A stretch of DNA of 64,000 nt from NCBI GenBank assembly GCA_003151115.1, contig PLWS01000007.1:62001-126000 (forward strand), in the 5' to 3' direction. Origin of the DNA: Vulcanimicrobiota bacterium. GTDB lineage: Bacteria; Vulcanimicrobiota; Vulcanimicrobiia; Vulcanimicrobiales; Vulcanimicrobiaceae. The position numbers and the translations under genes were made by a program. Within the stretch, counting starts at the first letter, position 1; every line of letters begins with the position of its first letter. The notes below the pieces were generated by a model. It saw only the letters and a program-made list of their open reading frames with translations, ran no database searches and was not told where the DNA came from. This document shows positions 1-9,135 of this stretch, piece after piece.

Positions 1-347
1 CAAAAGCCGGGTGTCGGATAGAAGGCGCCTAACAGCTCCCAGCTGTCAGCCAAGCAGCCGGTCTCTTCCCGGAGCTCGCGTTTTGCGCCGTCTTCTGGAG
101 GCTCGCCGGGCTCGGCCGTCCCCGCCGGGATCTCCCACAGGCTGCGTCCCGCGGGATGGCGGTACTGGCGCACGAGTACGATTCGATCGGCGTCAGGCAG
201 CGCCGCAATCGCAAACGAACCTGGGTGAACCACCAGTTGGATGTCGCGCCTTTTACCGTTCTCTTCGACCGTATCGACGCGCACGCGAAAAATCGGTCCG
301 GCGTAGATTTCCTTCGAATCGATAACCTTCGGCGCATCGTCGGACAT
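1..347 (-). CDS. Nudix hydrolase, ADP-ribose pyrophosphatase-like (3' end outside window)
   Basis: Reading the minus strand from the ATG at 347 gives MSDDAPKVIDSKEIYAG, then VLVRQYRHPAG and a Nudix box whose recognisable parts are GTAEPGE and RELREETG. The QYR and WEIPAG segments before the box are typical of ADP-ribose/NDP-sugar pyrophosphatases, which hydrolyse X-linked nucleoside diphosphates in a Mg-dependent reaction. The ATG at 347 is preferred over the ATG at 359 because it has GGAG six bases upstream. The gene leaves the window at base 1, about 20 residues after the Nudix box. It is divergent from the small membrane gene at 403. The track ORF at 29-400 is a frame-shifted shadow of this gene. 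Confidence 0.87.
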   Translation of the reverse strand, partial: MSDDAPKVIDSKEIYAGPIFRVRVDTVEENGKRRDIQLVVHPGSFAIAALPDADRIVLVRQYRHPAGRSLWEIPAGTAEPGEPPEDGAKRELREETGCLADSWELLGAFYPTPGF

Positions 348-402
348 TGCTGACTCCATACCCACGGACGGGATAGTTCGAGCCCCCCTCGTAGAACCAA
401 GC

Positions 403-612
403 GTGCGCCGGCAAACGACGATCGGTCAAGAGCTGCTGTGGCTGCTGATTTTTCTCGGAGTCTTCGCCGCGGCGGCCGCGCTGCTCTTAACCTATGCGAG
501 TTCGCACCGGTTCAACGACCGCATCGCGATCGCGCTGGCTGCGATTGCGGCCGGCGTGCTGACCATCGCTCTGCGCGCGCGTTTCCTGGGAAGCAATGCT
601 CGGCGCCCATAA
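403..612 (+). CDS. small membrane protein of unknown function
   Basis: A GTG start gives 69 residues with two hydrophobic stretches (about residues 11-31 and 42-58) separated by a short polar loop, so a two-helix inner-membrane hairpin is likely. The end overlaps the start of the TrmH-type methylase by 17 bp, which suggests translational coupling. I recognise no family. It could be a non-functional spacer ORF, but the two clean transmembrane segments and tight coupling argue that it is real. Confidence 0.55.
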   Translation: MRRQTTIGQELLWLLIFLGVFAAAAALLLTYASSHRFNDRIAIALAAIAAGVLTIALRARFLGSNARRP

Positions 613-1366
613 CCCGCGACTCGATCGGGTGCGCGAACTGCGTACGAAAAAAGGCAGGCGCGAACAGGGCCGCTTTGCGATCGAAGGTGCAACGCTGCTG
701 CGTGAAGCGATGCGCAGCGGCGTTTCGATCGAAGAGGTGTACGGCACTCCGGCCGCGCTCGAATCGTCCGAGAGTGCGCGCAAGGCCGAAGCAAATGGAA
801 CGCCGGTTTACCGGATCGACGAACGCGCGATGCGCCGCCTCTCCGATCTGGAGAGCGCGCCCGGCCTCTTAGCAATCGTTCCGATCGCGCTGCGGCCGGT
901 CTCCGATCTGTTCGCAGCGCCCGCCTTGGTCTTGGCGCTGGCCGGGTTGAGCGATCCCGGCAACGCCGGAACGCTGCTGCGGGCGGCCGAGGCGTTCGGC
1001 GTCTCCGCCGTCGTCTTCGGCTCGGGCACGGTCGAGCCGCACTCCCCAAAGGTCGTCCGGAGCGCGATGGGCTCGCTTTTCCGCCTGAACGTCGCCGTGG
1101 CGTCCCCGGAAGAAACCGCCGCGGCGGCCGAGGGCTGGGAAATCACGGGACTGGCCTCAGGGGGACAGCCGATTGAGGGGCTTTCCTGGGCCCCTGCGAG
1201 CCTGCTGGTCGTCGGCCAAGAGCGGCACGGTTTGGGGCCCTGGGCTAGCCTGTGCTCGCGGCTGGCGGCCATTCCGATGAAGGGTGAAGCCGAAAGTTTG
1301 AATGCCGCCGTGGCGGGCGGAATCGCCCTCTTCGAGGCCACCCGAAATTCTGTCAAGAGAGTCTAG
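596..1366 (+). CDS. TrmH/SpoU-family RNA 2'-O-methyltransferase
   Basis: A 256-aa protein that methylates a ribose 2'-hydroxyl in rRNA or tRNA using S-adenosylmethionine. The N-terminal part (about 1-95) resembles the substrate-binding domain of RlmB/TsnR-type enzymes (RFAIEGATLLREA). The C-terminal SpoU domain carries the three knot motifs: DPGNAGTLLRAAEAFG near 120, LLVVGQERHGLG near 203, and IPMKGEAESLNAAVAGGIALFE at the end. Length is usual for the family. Which nucleotide is modified cannot be told from sequence. It overlaps the preceding membrane gene and is followed by the yqzL-pheST unit with its own promoter. Confidence 0.9.
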   Translation: MLGAHNPRLDRVRELRTKKGRREQGRFAIEGATLLREAMRSGVSIEEVYGTPAALESSESARKAEANGTPVYRIDERAMRRLSDLESAPGLLAIVPIALRPVSDLFAAPALVLALAGLSDPGNAGTLLRAAEAFGVSAVVFGSGTVEPHSPKVVRSAMGSLFRLNVAVASPEETAAAAEGWEITGLASGGQPIEGLSWAPASLLVVGQERHGLGPWASLCSRLAAIPMKGEAESLNAAVAGGIALFEATRNSVKRV

Positions 1367-1406
1367 ACAGGCCAAAAAGTCAAGACTACCCTGTGGAAAA
1401 GTCGCG

Positions 1407-1415
1407 TGCTATACT
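1407..1415 (+). promoter_or_regulatory. extended -10 promoter for yqzL-like/pheST
   Basis: TGCTATACT is an extended -10 element (TGn plus TATACT). There is no good -35 at 17 bp, as expected for extended -10 promoters. Transcription would start near 1422, giving a leader of about 44 nt that contains a small GC hairpin (CGGGCC/GGCCCG) before the AGAAGGAG ribosome-binding site. Confidence 0.5.
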
Positions 1416-1465
1416 GCTTGCACCGCATGGGGGCCGGGCCTGTGGGCCCGCCCAGAAGGAGACCG

Positions 1466-1567
1466 ATGGCCACGTCCGAGTTCTTCTGGAAACTCTTTAA
1501 GTCAACGGGATCGATTAACGCATATCTGATTTACCGGCAGCTCCACCCGACGTCGGTTCCAACCTGA
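1466..1567 (+). CDS. YqzL-like small protein (33 aa), possible pheST leader
   Basis: Too short for the ORF track. ATG with a strong AGAAGGAG site four bases upstream gives MATSEFFWKLFKSTG and then a segment ending AYLIYRQLHP. The pattern (aromatic)-W-K-x-F-x-x-TG-x-I-x-x-YL-x-Y matches the YqzL-like family (PF14006) known from Firmicutes, whose function is not established. The first 11 residues contain three Phe and one Trp, and a terminator-like hairpin follows 27 bp after the stop, just before pheS. The ORF could therefore also work as a leader peptide sensing charged tRNA-Phe. The family match is what I see; the leader role is inference. Confidence 0.75.
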   Translation: MATSEFFWKLFKSTGSINAYLIYRQLHPTSVPT

Positions 1568-1594
1568 GAACAAACGAAAAGGCGGACTCCAAAG

Positions 1595-1627
1595 CGCCCG
1601 GAAAGTAACCCCGGGCGTTTTCATTTT
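1595..1627 (+). terminator. intrinsic terminator / attenuator before pheS
   Basis: CGCCCGG (1595-1601) pairs perfectly with CCGGGCG (1611-1617) across a 9-nt loop and is followed by TTTTCATTTT. The T-tract ends at the pheS start codon (1629), so any pheS transcript from the upstream promoter has to read through this hairpin. This is the geometry of an attenuator rather than an end-of-operon terminator. Confidence 0.65.
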
Positions 1628-1628
1628 C

Positions 1629-2660
1629 ATGCATGTAGACGAACATCTCGAGCAGCTGCGCGCCCGGTTTGAGGACGCGCTAAAAAACTCTGCCGGCGCG
1701 AGCTCGCTCGACGCCGTGCGCGTCGCATTCTTGGGCCGCAGCGGAGAAGTCACCGCGCTGCGCCGTTCGATTGGCAAACTTCCGCCGGCCGAGCGCCCCG
1801 CCGCCGGTCAGCGCATCAATGAAGCGGTCGAAAAGATGGAGCGTGCGCTCAACGACGCGCAGGCGAGCGCCCAGGCGCTCGCGGTCGGGGCGAGTCTGTC
1901 GCAGCGCATCGACGTCACGTTTCCTTCGATACCGCCGCAGCAAGGTTCGATTCATCCGATGAAGCGCGTGATGCACGACGTCTGCGCGTATTTCGAACGG
2001 CACGGCTTCGCCGTCGTGGTAGGACCGGAGATCGAACCCGACTACTACAACTTCGACGCGCTGAACATTCCGCCGGATCATCCCGCGCGCGAAGGCTTCG
2101 ACTCGTTCTTCCTGACGCCCAATCTCTTACTCCGGCCGCACACCTCGCCGATGCAGATCCGCACGATGCAGCAGCACCGCCCGCCGGTCGCCGTGGTCGT
2201 ACCCGGCACGTGCTACCGTCGCGACGCCGTCGACGCGCGCCACTTGTACCAATTCAATCAGTGCGAAGGCTTGCTGGTCGACGAGGGCGTGCACATGGGA
2301 CATCTCAAGGGCATGCTCACCGGCATGTGCCGCGAGATCTTCGGATCCGAACAGCAGGTGCGTTTCCGTCCGTCGTACTTTCCGTTCACCGAACCGAGCG
2401 CGGAGGTGGACACCACCTGCCCGCTCTGCCGCGGAGCCGGCGGCGAGTGCCGCATGTGCGGCGGTTCGGGATGGATCGAGCTGGGCGGCGCGGGCATGGT
2501 GCATCCCAACGTGCTGCGCAACGTCGACTACGATCCTGAGATCTACTCCGGCTGGGCGTTTGGCTTCGGCGTCGAGCGCATGGCACTGGTGCGCTACGAC
2601 GTGGACGACATCCGGCGCTTCTTCGAAAACGATGACGCGTTCTTGGAACAGCTGGCTTGA
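1629..2660 (+). CDS. pheS: phenylalanyl-tRNA synthetase alpha subunit
   Basis: 343 aa, class II aminoacyl-tRNA synthetase catalytic subunit that charges tRNA-Phe as an alpha2-beta2 tetramer with PheT. An N-terminal helical tRNA-binding arm (1-90) precedes the core, with motif 1 around HPMKRVMHDV (about 107), motif 2 CYRRDAVDARH (about 195) and motif 3 GFGVERMAL (about 311). Between motifs 2 and 3 sits CPLCRG...CRMCGG (about 263-278), a CxxC pair that could hold zinc; such an insert occurs in some PheS lineages. The start lies directly after the hairpin T-tract and has no visible Shine-Dalgarno. The stop overlaps pheT (TGATG). Confidence 0.96.
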   Translation: MHVDEHLEQLRARFEDALKNSAGASSLDAVRVAFLGRSGEVTALRRSIGKLPPAERPAAGQRINEAVEKMERALNDAQASAQALAVGASLSQRIDVTFPSIPPQQGSIHPMKRVMHDVCAYFERHGFAVVVGPEIEPDYYNFDALNIPPDHPAREGFDSFFLTPNLLLRPHTSPMQIRTMQQHRPPVAVVVPGTCYRRDAVDARHLYQFNQCEGLLVDEGVHMGHLKGMLTGMCREIFGSEQQVRFRPSYFPFTEPSAEVDTTCPLCRGAGGECRMCGGSGWIELGGAGMVHPNVLRNVDYDPEIYSGWAFGFGVERMALVRYDVDDIRRFFENDDAFLEQLA

Positions 2661-5023
2661 TGCGCGTCCCTTTAGGCTGGCTCCGCGATTATGTCGAGCT
2701 GCCGGCCGATCCAGGCGCCGTCGCGCAGATGCTGGCGCTGCTCGGCTTTCCGGTTGCGTCGATAGAAACGCGTCCGATCATTACGGGCGTTATCGCCGGC
2801 CGCATCGCGGAGCTCGGTAAGCATCCCAATGCCGATCGGTTACAAGTCGGCCGCATCGACGTCGGCGACGGTGCGCCGCTCACCATTGCGACGGCTGCAA
2901 CCAATGTCGCCGCCGGCCAAACGATCGCGGTCGCGACGATCGGCGCGCGTCTTCCGCAGCTCACGATCGAGCGCCGGAAGATGCGCGGCCTCGAATCGGA
3001 AGGCATGATGATCTCGGCCGAAGAGCTCGCGCTGCCCGCCGAATGGTTCGAGGACGGCATCATGCAGTTCGAGGAGTCGCTGCGCCCCGGTACCGACGTC
3101 GTCGAATGCTTCCGGTTGGGCGAAGCCGTGCTCGACGTCGAGGTCACGAGCAACCGCGTCGATGCCATGTCGGTGATCGGCCTGGCGCGCGAGCTGGCGG
3201 CCTATCAAAACGTTGCGCTGCGCGCACCCGATCTTTCGAATCCGGGCGACGGCGCGGGCGGACCGAAAGCCGAGGTCACCATAGAGTCCCCCGACTGCCG
3301 GCGCTTCGTCTCGCAGATCTTCACCAGTGTGAAGAGCGGACCGTCGCCGGCGTGGATGCGCATTCGTCTCGCGCTGGCCGGGCAGCGGCCGATCAACCGG
3401 CTCGTCGATATTTCGAATTACGTGATGCTCGAAACCGCTCAGCCGCTGCACTTTTACGACGCGGCCAAGATTCCGAATCATCATCTTATCGTCCGCGATG
3501 CGCGTGCGGGCGAACGGTTCGTCGCGCTCGACGGTTCGGAACACGAACTCACCCCGCAGGCCCTCGTGATCGCGAGCGAAACGTCGGCGGAGTGCTTGGC
3601 GGGTTTAATGGGCGCGCGCAGCAGCGAAGTGACCGGCGCGACGCGCGAACTGATCCTCGAATCGGCCAACTTCAGCGGACCGCGCATCCGCCGGACGGCC
3701 GGCCAGCTCGGTTTTCGTACCGAAGCCAGCTCGCGCCATGAGAAATCGCTCGCGCCCGCACTAACGGCCGTGGGCGCCGCGCGCGCCGCACAGCTGCTGG
3801 CGCAATCCGGCGCCACGCCGCACGAGCCGGCCGCGTTCGGCCCGCCGTTGAGCGCGCCCGAACCGATCGATTTCAAAATCTCCGACGTAAAACGCCTCTT
3901 AGGATACGAGCTGGACCTGCAAGCGATCACCGAACGCCTCGACGGGCTCGGCTTCAAGGTCGAACCGCAGGCGGATAGCGTGCTGCGCGTCGTTTCACCC
4001 GCGTGGCGCACCGATGTGACGTGCAGCGCGGACGTGATCGAAGAGATCGCGCGCATGGCGGGCTACGACCGCATATCATCGGAGATTCCCGCGGTGCGCG
4101 CGCACGACATCGCAAGCGGGGACTACCGTCGCGAACGTAAAGCTGCCGCGACGCTGGCGGCATTGGGATATCGCGAGATCGTCACGTACTCGCTGCACGG
4201 CGCGCACGTCTACGAGAAGATCCGGCGCGCCGGTCTCGAGCCGCCCGTGCGGCCGGTCGAAGTCCAGAATCCCCTGAGCGAAGATCAGCGCTACTTGCGC
4301 CACTCGCTGGGACCGGCGATGGTGACCCATCTCGCGCGCGCGAACGCACCCGCACGCGCATTCGAGATTGGACACATCTTCTACACCGAAGATCGCCAGC
4401 CGCTGGAAACGTCGATGGCGTTCTTCGCATTTTCCGCCGAACCGCATGACGAGCCGGAATGGCGCGACTCGCATTTTCTGCGCGCCAAGGGAGATTGCGA
4501 AGCGTTTCTACGCGCGATGACCGGAGAGAGCCATTTCGAAACCGCCGCGGACGAGCGCGAGGGTTTTCATCCCGGAAAGACCGGGGTCGTGCTGATGGGC
4601 GGGCGAGAGATTGCGGTCGTAGGACAAGTCGATCCCCGCTTGCTGCGCACCTTTGAAGCGCCGCTTCCCATCTATGCCTGCCGCATGATCTTATCGACCC
4701 TGCCGCCGTACGATGTTCCACAATTCAAACCGCCCTCCAAGTTTCCGTCGACGTATCGCGACCTCGCGCTCGTCTGCGATATCGATCTGCCGGCGCAGCG
4801 CCTTGAGAACGCGCTGCGTTCTGCCGCGGGCTCGTGGTGCACGGCGGTAGCAGCGTTCGACGAATATCGCGGAGCGCAGGTACCGGCCGGCAAGAAAAGC
4901 ATCGCGATTCGCCTGACACTGCAAAAACCGGACTCGACCATCACCGACGCCGAGGCCGACGCGGTCATCGAAAAGGCCGTAGCGGCTCTGAGCTCTCAAT
5001 TCGGCGTGACGCTGCGCGCATGA
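2660..5023 (+). CDS. pheT: phenylalanyl-tRNA synthetase beta subunit
   Basis: 787 aa from the ATG at 2660; the track uses a TTG one codon earlier. Domains in order: N-terminal OB/EMAP tRNA-binding domain (about 40-150, with HPNADRLQVGRID), B3/B4 editing domain (about 210-380), B5 DNA-binding-like domain (about 395-475), a catalytic-like core, and a C-terminal anticodon-binding FDX-ACB domain from about 690 (FPSTYRDLALV). Full length for the bacterial long type. It is coupled to pheS by TGATG and to the next gene by ATGA, so pheS-pheT-cvpA is translated as one unit. Confidence 0.96.
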   Translation: MRVPLGWLRDYVELPADPGAVAQMLALLGFPVASIETRPIITGVIAGRIAELGKHPNADRLQVGRIDVGDGAPLTIATAATNVAAGQTIAVATIGARLPQLTIERRKMRGLESEGMMISAEELALPAEWFEDGIMQFEESLRPGTDVVECFRLGEAVLDVEVTSNRVDAMSVIGLARELAAYQNVALRAPDLSNPGDGAGGPKAEVTIESPDCRRFVSQIFTSVKSGPSPAWMRIRLALAGQRPINRLVDISNYVMLETAQPLHFYDAAKIPNHHLIVRDARAGERFVALDGSEHELTPQALVIASETSAECLAGLMGARSSEVTGATRELILESANFSGPRIRRTAGQLGFRTEASSRHEKSLAPALTAVGAARAAQLLAQSGATPHEPAAFGPPLSAPEPIDFKISDVKRLLGYELDLQAITERLDGLGFKVEPQADSVLRVVSPAWRTDVTCSADVIEEIARMAGYDRISSEIPAVRAHDIASGDYRRERKAAATLAALGYREIVTYSLHGAHVYEKIRRAGLEPPVRPVEVQNPLSEDQRYLRHSLGPAMVTHLARANAPARAFEIGHIFYTEDRQPLETSMAFFAFSAEPHDEPEWRDSHFLRAKGDCEAFLRAMTGESHFETAADEREGFHPGKTGVVLMGGREIAVVGQVDPRLLRTFEAPLPIYACRMILSTLPPYDVPQFKPPSKFPSTYRDLALVCDIDLPAQRLENALRSAAGSWCTAVAAFDEYRGAQVPAGKKSIAIRLTLQKPDSTITDAEADAVIEKAVAALSSQFGVTLRA

Positions 5024-5550
5024 TCTGGCCGGACATTCTGATCGCCGCCATCATTTTGATCGCCGCGCTCAAAGGCTACAAGCGCGGCTTCGTTCTGGAG
5101 CTGAGCGGATTCGTAGCCCTGGCCGCATCGGTCATCGTGCCGTGGTTCTACCGCGGGTCGCTGGACGGGTTCTTTCAATCCGTGTTTCATCTGGGCAGCG
5201 GGTCCGCGCACGTGGTCGCGATGTTTCTGGTCGGCTTGGCGACCTATGTCGCGATCCTGCTCATCGCGCGCGCGCTCAACACCGTGACGAAACTGCCGTT
5301 TCTCGGATTGGGAAACGCGTTAGGCGGCGCCGCGATCGGCGTCGTCAAGGCAGTCGTGCTGATTTGGCTGCTGCTCTACGTGGCGCTCTTCTTTCCGCTC
5401 TCGCCCGATATTCGCGCGGATCTGCACCGCTCGGTGCTCGTCGGTTACGAAACCAGTCCGAACGATCGCGTGGACGGCGCCATCATCGCGACGTTCCCGT
5501 GGTTTGCGCGTCCATTTGCACACTACTTTTTTGCTCACCACCGGGTATAG
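5020..5550 (+). CDS. CvpA-family membrane protein
   Basis: 176 aa from an ATG overlapping the pheT stop; the track ORF from 4834 is over-extended. It has four hydrophobic segments and the CvpA/colicin V production signature near the N-terminus (WPDILIAAIILIAALKGYKRGFVLELSGF). CvpA proteins are inner-membrane proteins of poorly defined function linked to envelope stress tolerance. The last 68 bp overlap, tail to tail, the aminotransferase gene on the other strand, so each C-terminus is encoded opposite the other. Confidence 0.8.
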   Translation: MIWPDILIAAIILIAALKGYKRGFVLELSGFVALAASVIVPWFYRGSLDGFFQSVFHLGSGSAHVVAMFLVGLATYVAILLIARALNTVTKLPFLGLGNALGGAAIGVVKAVVLIWLLLYVALFFPLSPDIRADLHRSVLVGYETSPNDRVDGAIIATFPWFARPFAHYFFAHHRV

Positions 5551-6703
5551 CGCCGCCTAAATCCAAAAAGACGCGCAGCGCGGCTTTTCCGGCGGCGCCG
5601 ATCTGCACCGGCACGTCGTAATCGAGCAGCGCGATCTCGATCGCTTGGATCGCAGCCAGCACGTCGGTTTGCGAAATGTCGCCCATCGTTCCCATGCGCA
5701 CGATCTTGCCCTTGAGATCGAGTTGACCGCCTGCCAGCGTCACACCGCGATTCGCCCGCAAGCCGCGCAGCAAGCCGGCGGCATCAACGCCGGCGGGAAC
5801 CTTCGCGGTAACGACGGTGACGGAGTGCGCCCCGGGCTGGGAAAAAACCTCAAGTCCGAGCGCCGAAAATGCCGCGCGGATCGCTTCCGCGTACGTTGCC
5901 AGCCGCGCGTGTATTGCCGGCGCGCCTTCGCGACGGTACTGCTCTAGCGCGGCGTCGAGCGCGAACATTGCGCTGACCGGCGACGTCCACGGCATCTGAC
6001 CCTGCCGCGCAAACTCGCGAGCCTTCAGCAGATCGAAGTAAAAGCGCGGCGTCTTCGAAGTTTCGATCGCGTCCCACGCACGCGGGCTAACGGCGAGCAT
6101 CGCGACGCCGGGCGGCGCTGCGATCACTTTTTGCGATGCGCCCACGACGATGTCATATCCCCATTCGTCCATGCGGAAATCGGTTGCGCCAAGACCGCTG
6201 ACCGAATCGACGATCGTGAGTGCGCCGTGCGCTTGCACGATCGCGGCCAGTTCGGCCATGTCACTTTGAACGCCGGTCGACGTTTCGTTGTGCGTCAGCA
6301 GAATGCCGCGGTAACGGTGATCGGCATCCGCGGATAGCCGCCGCGCAAGCTCGTTCGGATCGACGGCGAACCCGGGACGCGGTTCGATCGCATCCACCGT
6401 CATGCCATAGGTGCGCGCGATCGCGATCATGCGCTCGCCGAAGACTCCCATCGGAGCCGCCAGCAGCGCGTCGCCGGGCGAAAATGCGTTGGCGATTGCG
6501 GCTTCCAATCCGCCGGTTCCGGACGACCCCAGCAAAACGATCTCGGCCTCTTGCGTTCCAAAGAGGGGACGCAAACCCGCATAGATGCGTTCGACCAACT
6601 CGCTGAACTCAGGGCCACGATGATCGATGAGCGGCCGGTTCATCGCTCCGAGCACGCGTTCGGAGACGGTCACCGGGCCCGGGATGAACAGCAGCTCTCG
6701 CAT
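5483..6703 (-). CDS. class V aminotransferase (serine-glyoxylate/alanine-glyoxylate type)
   Basis: 406-aa PLP enzyme of fold type I. The start is 8 nt after the lon stop. Visible family features: RELLFIPGPVTVSERVL at the N-terminus, GSSGTGGLEAA for the phosphate-binding loop, THNETSTGV, VDSVSGLGATDF with the PLP-interacting Asp, and SQKVIAAPPG with the lysine that forms the Schiff base. Members transfer amino groups among serine, alanine, aspartate and glyoxylate/pyruvate; the substrate cannot be fixed from sequence. The C-terminal 20-25 residues (GGEQKSSVQMDAQTTG) are low complexity and lie in the overlap with cvpA, so the tail may be a recent extension. Confidence 0.88.
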   Translation of the reverse strand: MRELLFIPGPVTVSERVLGAMNRPLIDHRGPEFSELVERIYAGLRPLFGTQEAEIVLLGSSGTGGLEAAIANAFSPGDALLAAPMGVFGERMIAIARTYGMTVDAIEPRPGFAVDPNELARRLSADADHRYRGILLTHNETSTGVQSDMAELAAIVQAHGALTIVDSVSGLGATDFRMDEWGYDIVVGASQKVIAAPPGVAMLAVSPRAWDAIETSKTPRFYFDLLKAREFARQGQMPWTSPVSAMFALDAALEQYRREGAPAIHARLATYAEAIRAAFSALGLEVFSQPGAHSVTVVTAKVPAGVDAAGLLRGLRANRGVTLAGGQLDLKGKIVRMGTMGDISQTDVLAAIQAIEIALLDYDVPVQIGAAGKAALRVFLDLGGAIPGGEQKSSVQMDAQTTGTSR

Positions 6704-6711
6704 CGGCTTAC

Positions 6712-9135
6712 CTAGCGCCGGGTACGCGACCGCTTGCGTTCGCCGTTGCGGACGCGCTTGATCGCGCTGCGCCGCATCGGAACGACGTTGCTTGCGCGTG
6801 CGGGCGAGACGCCGAGATCGACCGGCGTGATGATCCGCTTGCCGAGCGCGTGCTGCAGCACTTCGGAAAGTTCCTCGACGGGCACGAACGACATGGTATC
6901 GCGCACCTCTTTGGGGATGTCGTCGAGATCGATCTCGTTGCGCTTGGGCATGATGATTTTCCGGATGCCGGCGCGTTTCGCGCCCAGCACTTTTTCCTTG
7001 AGCCCCCCAATCGGCAGCACTTGACCGGTAAGCGTGATTTCGCCGGTCATCGCAACGTCCGGATCCACTTTGATTCCGGTAAGCAGCGATGCGATCGCGG
7101 TAGCCAAAGCAACGCCGGCCGACGGACCATCTTTGGGTACGGCGCCCGTCGGCACGTGAATATGCAGATCGTGTTTGGCAAAGTAATCGTCGGGCAGCCC
7201 CAACTCGGCCGAACGCGAGCGCAAGAACGAAACCGCCGCTTGCGCGCTCTCTTTCATGACGTCGCCCAGTTGACCGGTCAGCACCAGTTTTCCGGTACCC
7301 GGCATCGCGGTCGTTTCGATGAAGAGAATATCTCCGCCGACCGGCGTGTAGAACATTCCGGTGGAAACGCCGACCGATGCGACGCGTTTCTTGACTTCGT
7401 TGTAGAAGAGCGGCTTGTTGAGATAACCCACCAAGCTGTCGGCTTTGATGCGCCCTTTGTATCGCGGCGCCTCCGCAATCTTACGGGCGATCTTGCGGAA
7501 CGTCGTGCCGATCTCGCGTTCGAGATTGCGGACGCCGGCTTCACGCGTATAGTCCACGATGATGGACCGCAGCGCCGCATCGTTGATCTGCGCCTGCGAA
7601 TCCTTGAGTCCATTAGCCTTACGCTGTTTAGGAACGAGATAGCGTTTGGCGATCTGAAGTTTTTCGAGCTCGGTATAGCCCGAAAGTTGGATGATCTCCA
7701 TGCGGTCGCGCAGCGGCGGGCTAATCGTATCCAAGCTGTTGGCCGTGCAGACGAAGAGCACTTGCGACAGATCGAACGGCAGATCGAGATAGTGATCGCG
7801 GAAGGTATTGTTCTGTTCCGGATCCAGCACCTCGAGCAGCGCCGACTGCGGGTCGCCGCGGAAGTCCGCACCGACCTTGTCGATCTCGTCGATCATCATG
7901 ACCGGGTTGCGCGTCCCCGCGTCGCGGATCGCTCGCACGATCGTGCCCGGCATCGCGCCGATGTAGGTGCGGCGGTGCCCGCGTATCTCGGCTTCGTCGC
8001 GCACGCCGCCGACCGAGAGACGCGCGAACTTGCGTCCCATCGCGCGGGCGATCGATTGCCCGAGCGACGTTTTGCCCGTACCCGGCGGCCCTACGAAACA
8101 CAGGATCGGACCGGTCAGCCGTTTCTTGAGTTTGCCGACGGCCAAGTACTCGATGATGCGGTCTTTGATTTTGTCGAGATCGTAGTGATCTTCGTCGAGA
8201 ATTTGACGCGCGCGCTTGATGTCGAAGTGGTCAGTGGTCTCCTGGCCCCACGGCAGCTGCACGAGCCAATCCAGGTACGTGCGGATAACGCTATACTCCG
8301 GCGACGCCTGCGGAACTTTGGAGATGCGGTCGAGTTCCCGGTCGGCGGCTTTGCGCGCGTCTTCGGGCATCTTGGCTTCTTCGATCTTCTGACGCAGCTC
8401 GTTGGCTTCGGCCAGCTGCGGATCGACCTCGCCGAGTTCTTCTTGAATCGCCCGCAGCTGTTGGCGCAGATAGAACTCGCGCTGGTTTTTCTCCATCTCG
8501 CGCTGGATGTCGGATTGAATCTTGTGGCCCAGCTCGACAACCTCGAGCTCCTTGGTCAGGAGCATCGTCAGCTTGCGCATCCGCTTCTCGGTGTCGCGCT
8601 CTTCGAGCACCGCTTGGCGATCCGCGGTATCCAGGCGCATGGTCGAGGCGACGAAGTAGCTGAGCAAGTTCGGATCCGAGATGTTTTGAACTTCCATCTC
8701 CATCTCACGCGGAGCTTGCGGAAGATAGCCGAGCAATTTTTGGAAGAGCGTTCCGAGGTTCCGCTGCATCGCCACCAGTTCGTCGGAAGAACTCGTAACG
8801 TCGGGAAGTTCGGCGTATTCGGCGACCAAATACGGATCGGTCGAGGTAAATTGTTCGATCTTGAAAACGCTCTGTCCGGCGACGATGCAACGCAACGTAC
8901 CGTCGGGCACTTTGAGCATTTTCTGCACCGTGCCGATCGTTCCGATGCGGTGCACGTCGTCCGGACCCGGATTTTCGATGTCGCGGTTCTTGAGGAGCGT
9001 CAGCCCAATAGACTTGCCTTCGCGCAGCGCTTCTTCGACCAATTGAATACCCGGTCGCTTTATGACGGCAAGCGGAATGACGGTGTTCGGAAAGAGCACG
9101 GCGTCTTGGAGCGGCAGAAGTCCGATTTCAGGCAT
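6712..9135 (-). CDS. lon: ATP-dependent protease Lon
   Basis: 807 aa, cytosolic AAA+ serine protease degrading misfolded and regulatory proteins. The N-terminal substrate-binding LON domain (about 1-200, [20 protein letters not shown]) is followed by a coiled-coil middle, the AAA+ module with Walker [10 protein letters not shown] (about 347) and Walker [11 protein letters not shown], and a C-terminal protease domain with [12 protein letters not shown] (catalytic Ser near 672) and the Lys in the [13 protein letters not shown] region. The C-terminus ends in a basic tail ([12 protein letters not shown]). It follows hsp20 on the same strand with a junction at 9135 and is followed by the aminotransferase, giving a proteostasis-headed operon. 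Confidence 0.97.
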   Translation of the reverse strand: MPEIGLLPLQDAVLFPNTVIPLAVIKRPGIQLVEEALREGKSIGLTLLKNRDIENPGPDDVHRIGTIGTVQKMLKVPDGTLRCIVAGQSVFKIEQFTSTDPYLVAEYAELPDVTSSSDELVAMQRNLGTLFQKLLGYLPQAPREMEMEVQNISDPNLLSYFVASTMRLDTADRQAVLEERDTEKRMRKLTMLLTKELEVVELGHKIQSDIQREMEKNQREFYLRQQLRAIQEELGEVDPQLAEANELRQKIEEAKMPEDARKAADRELDRISKVPQASPEYSVIRTYLDWLVQLPWGQETTDHFDIKRARQILDEDHYDLDKIKDRIIEYLAVGKLKKRLTGPILCFVGPPGTGKTSLGQSIARAMGRKFARLSVGGVRDEAEIRGHRRTYIGAMPGTIVRAIRDAGTRNPVMMIDEIDKVGADFRGDPQSALLEVLDPEQNNTFRDHYLDLPFDLSQVLFVCTANSLDTISPPLRDRMEIIQLSGYTELEKLQIAKRYLVPKQRKANGLKDSQAQINDAALRSIIVDYTREAGVRNLEREIGTTFRKIARKIAEAPRYKGRIKADSLVGYLNKPLFYNEVKKRVASVGVSTGMFYTPVGGDILFIETTAMPGTGKLVLTGQLGDVMKESAQAAVSFLRSRSAELGLPDDYFAKHDLHIHVPTGAVPKDGPSAGVALATAIASLLTGIKVDPDVAMTGEITLTGQVLPIGGLKEKVLGAKRAGIRKIIMPKRNEIDLDDIPKEVRDTMSFVPVEELSEVLQHALGKRIITPVDLGVSPARASNVVPMRRSAIKRVRNGERKRSRTRR

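Noticed and set aside
29-400. 123-aa minus ORF at the left edge
   Set aside because: Shifted frame of the Nudix gene, which carries the real Nudix box in the neighbouring frame.
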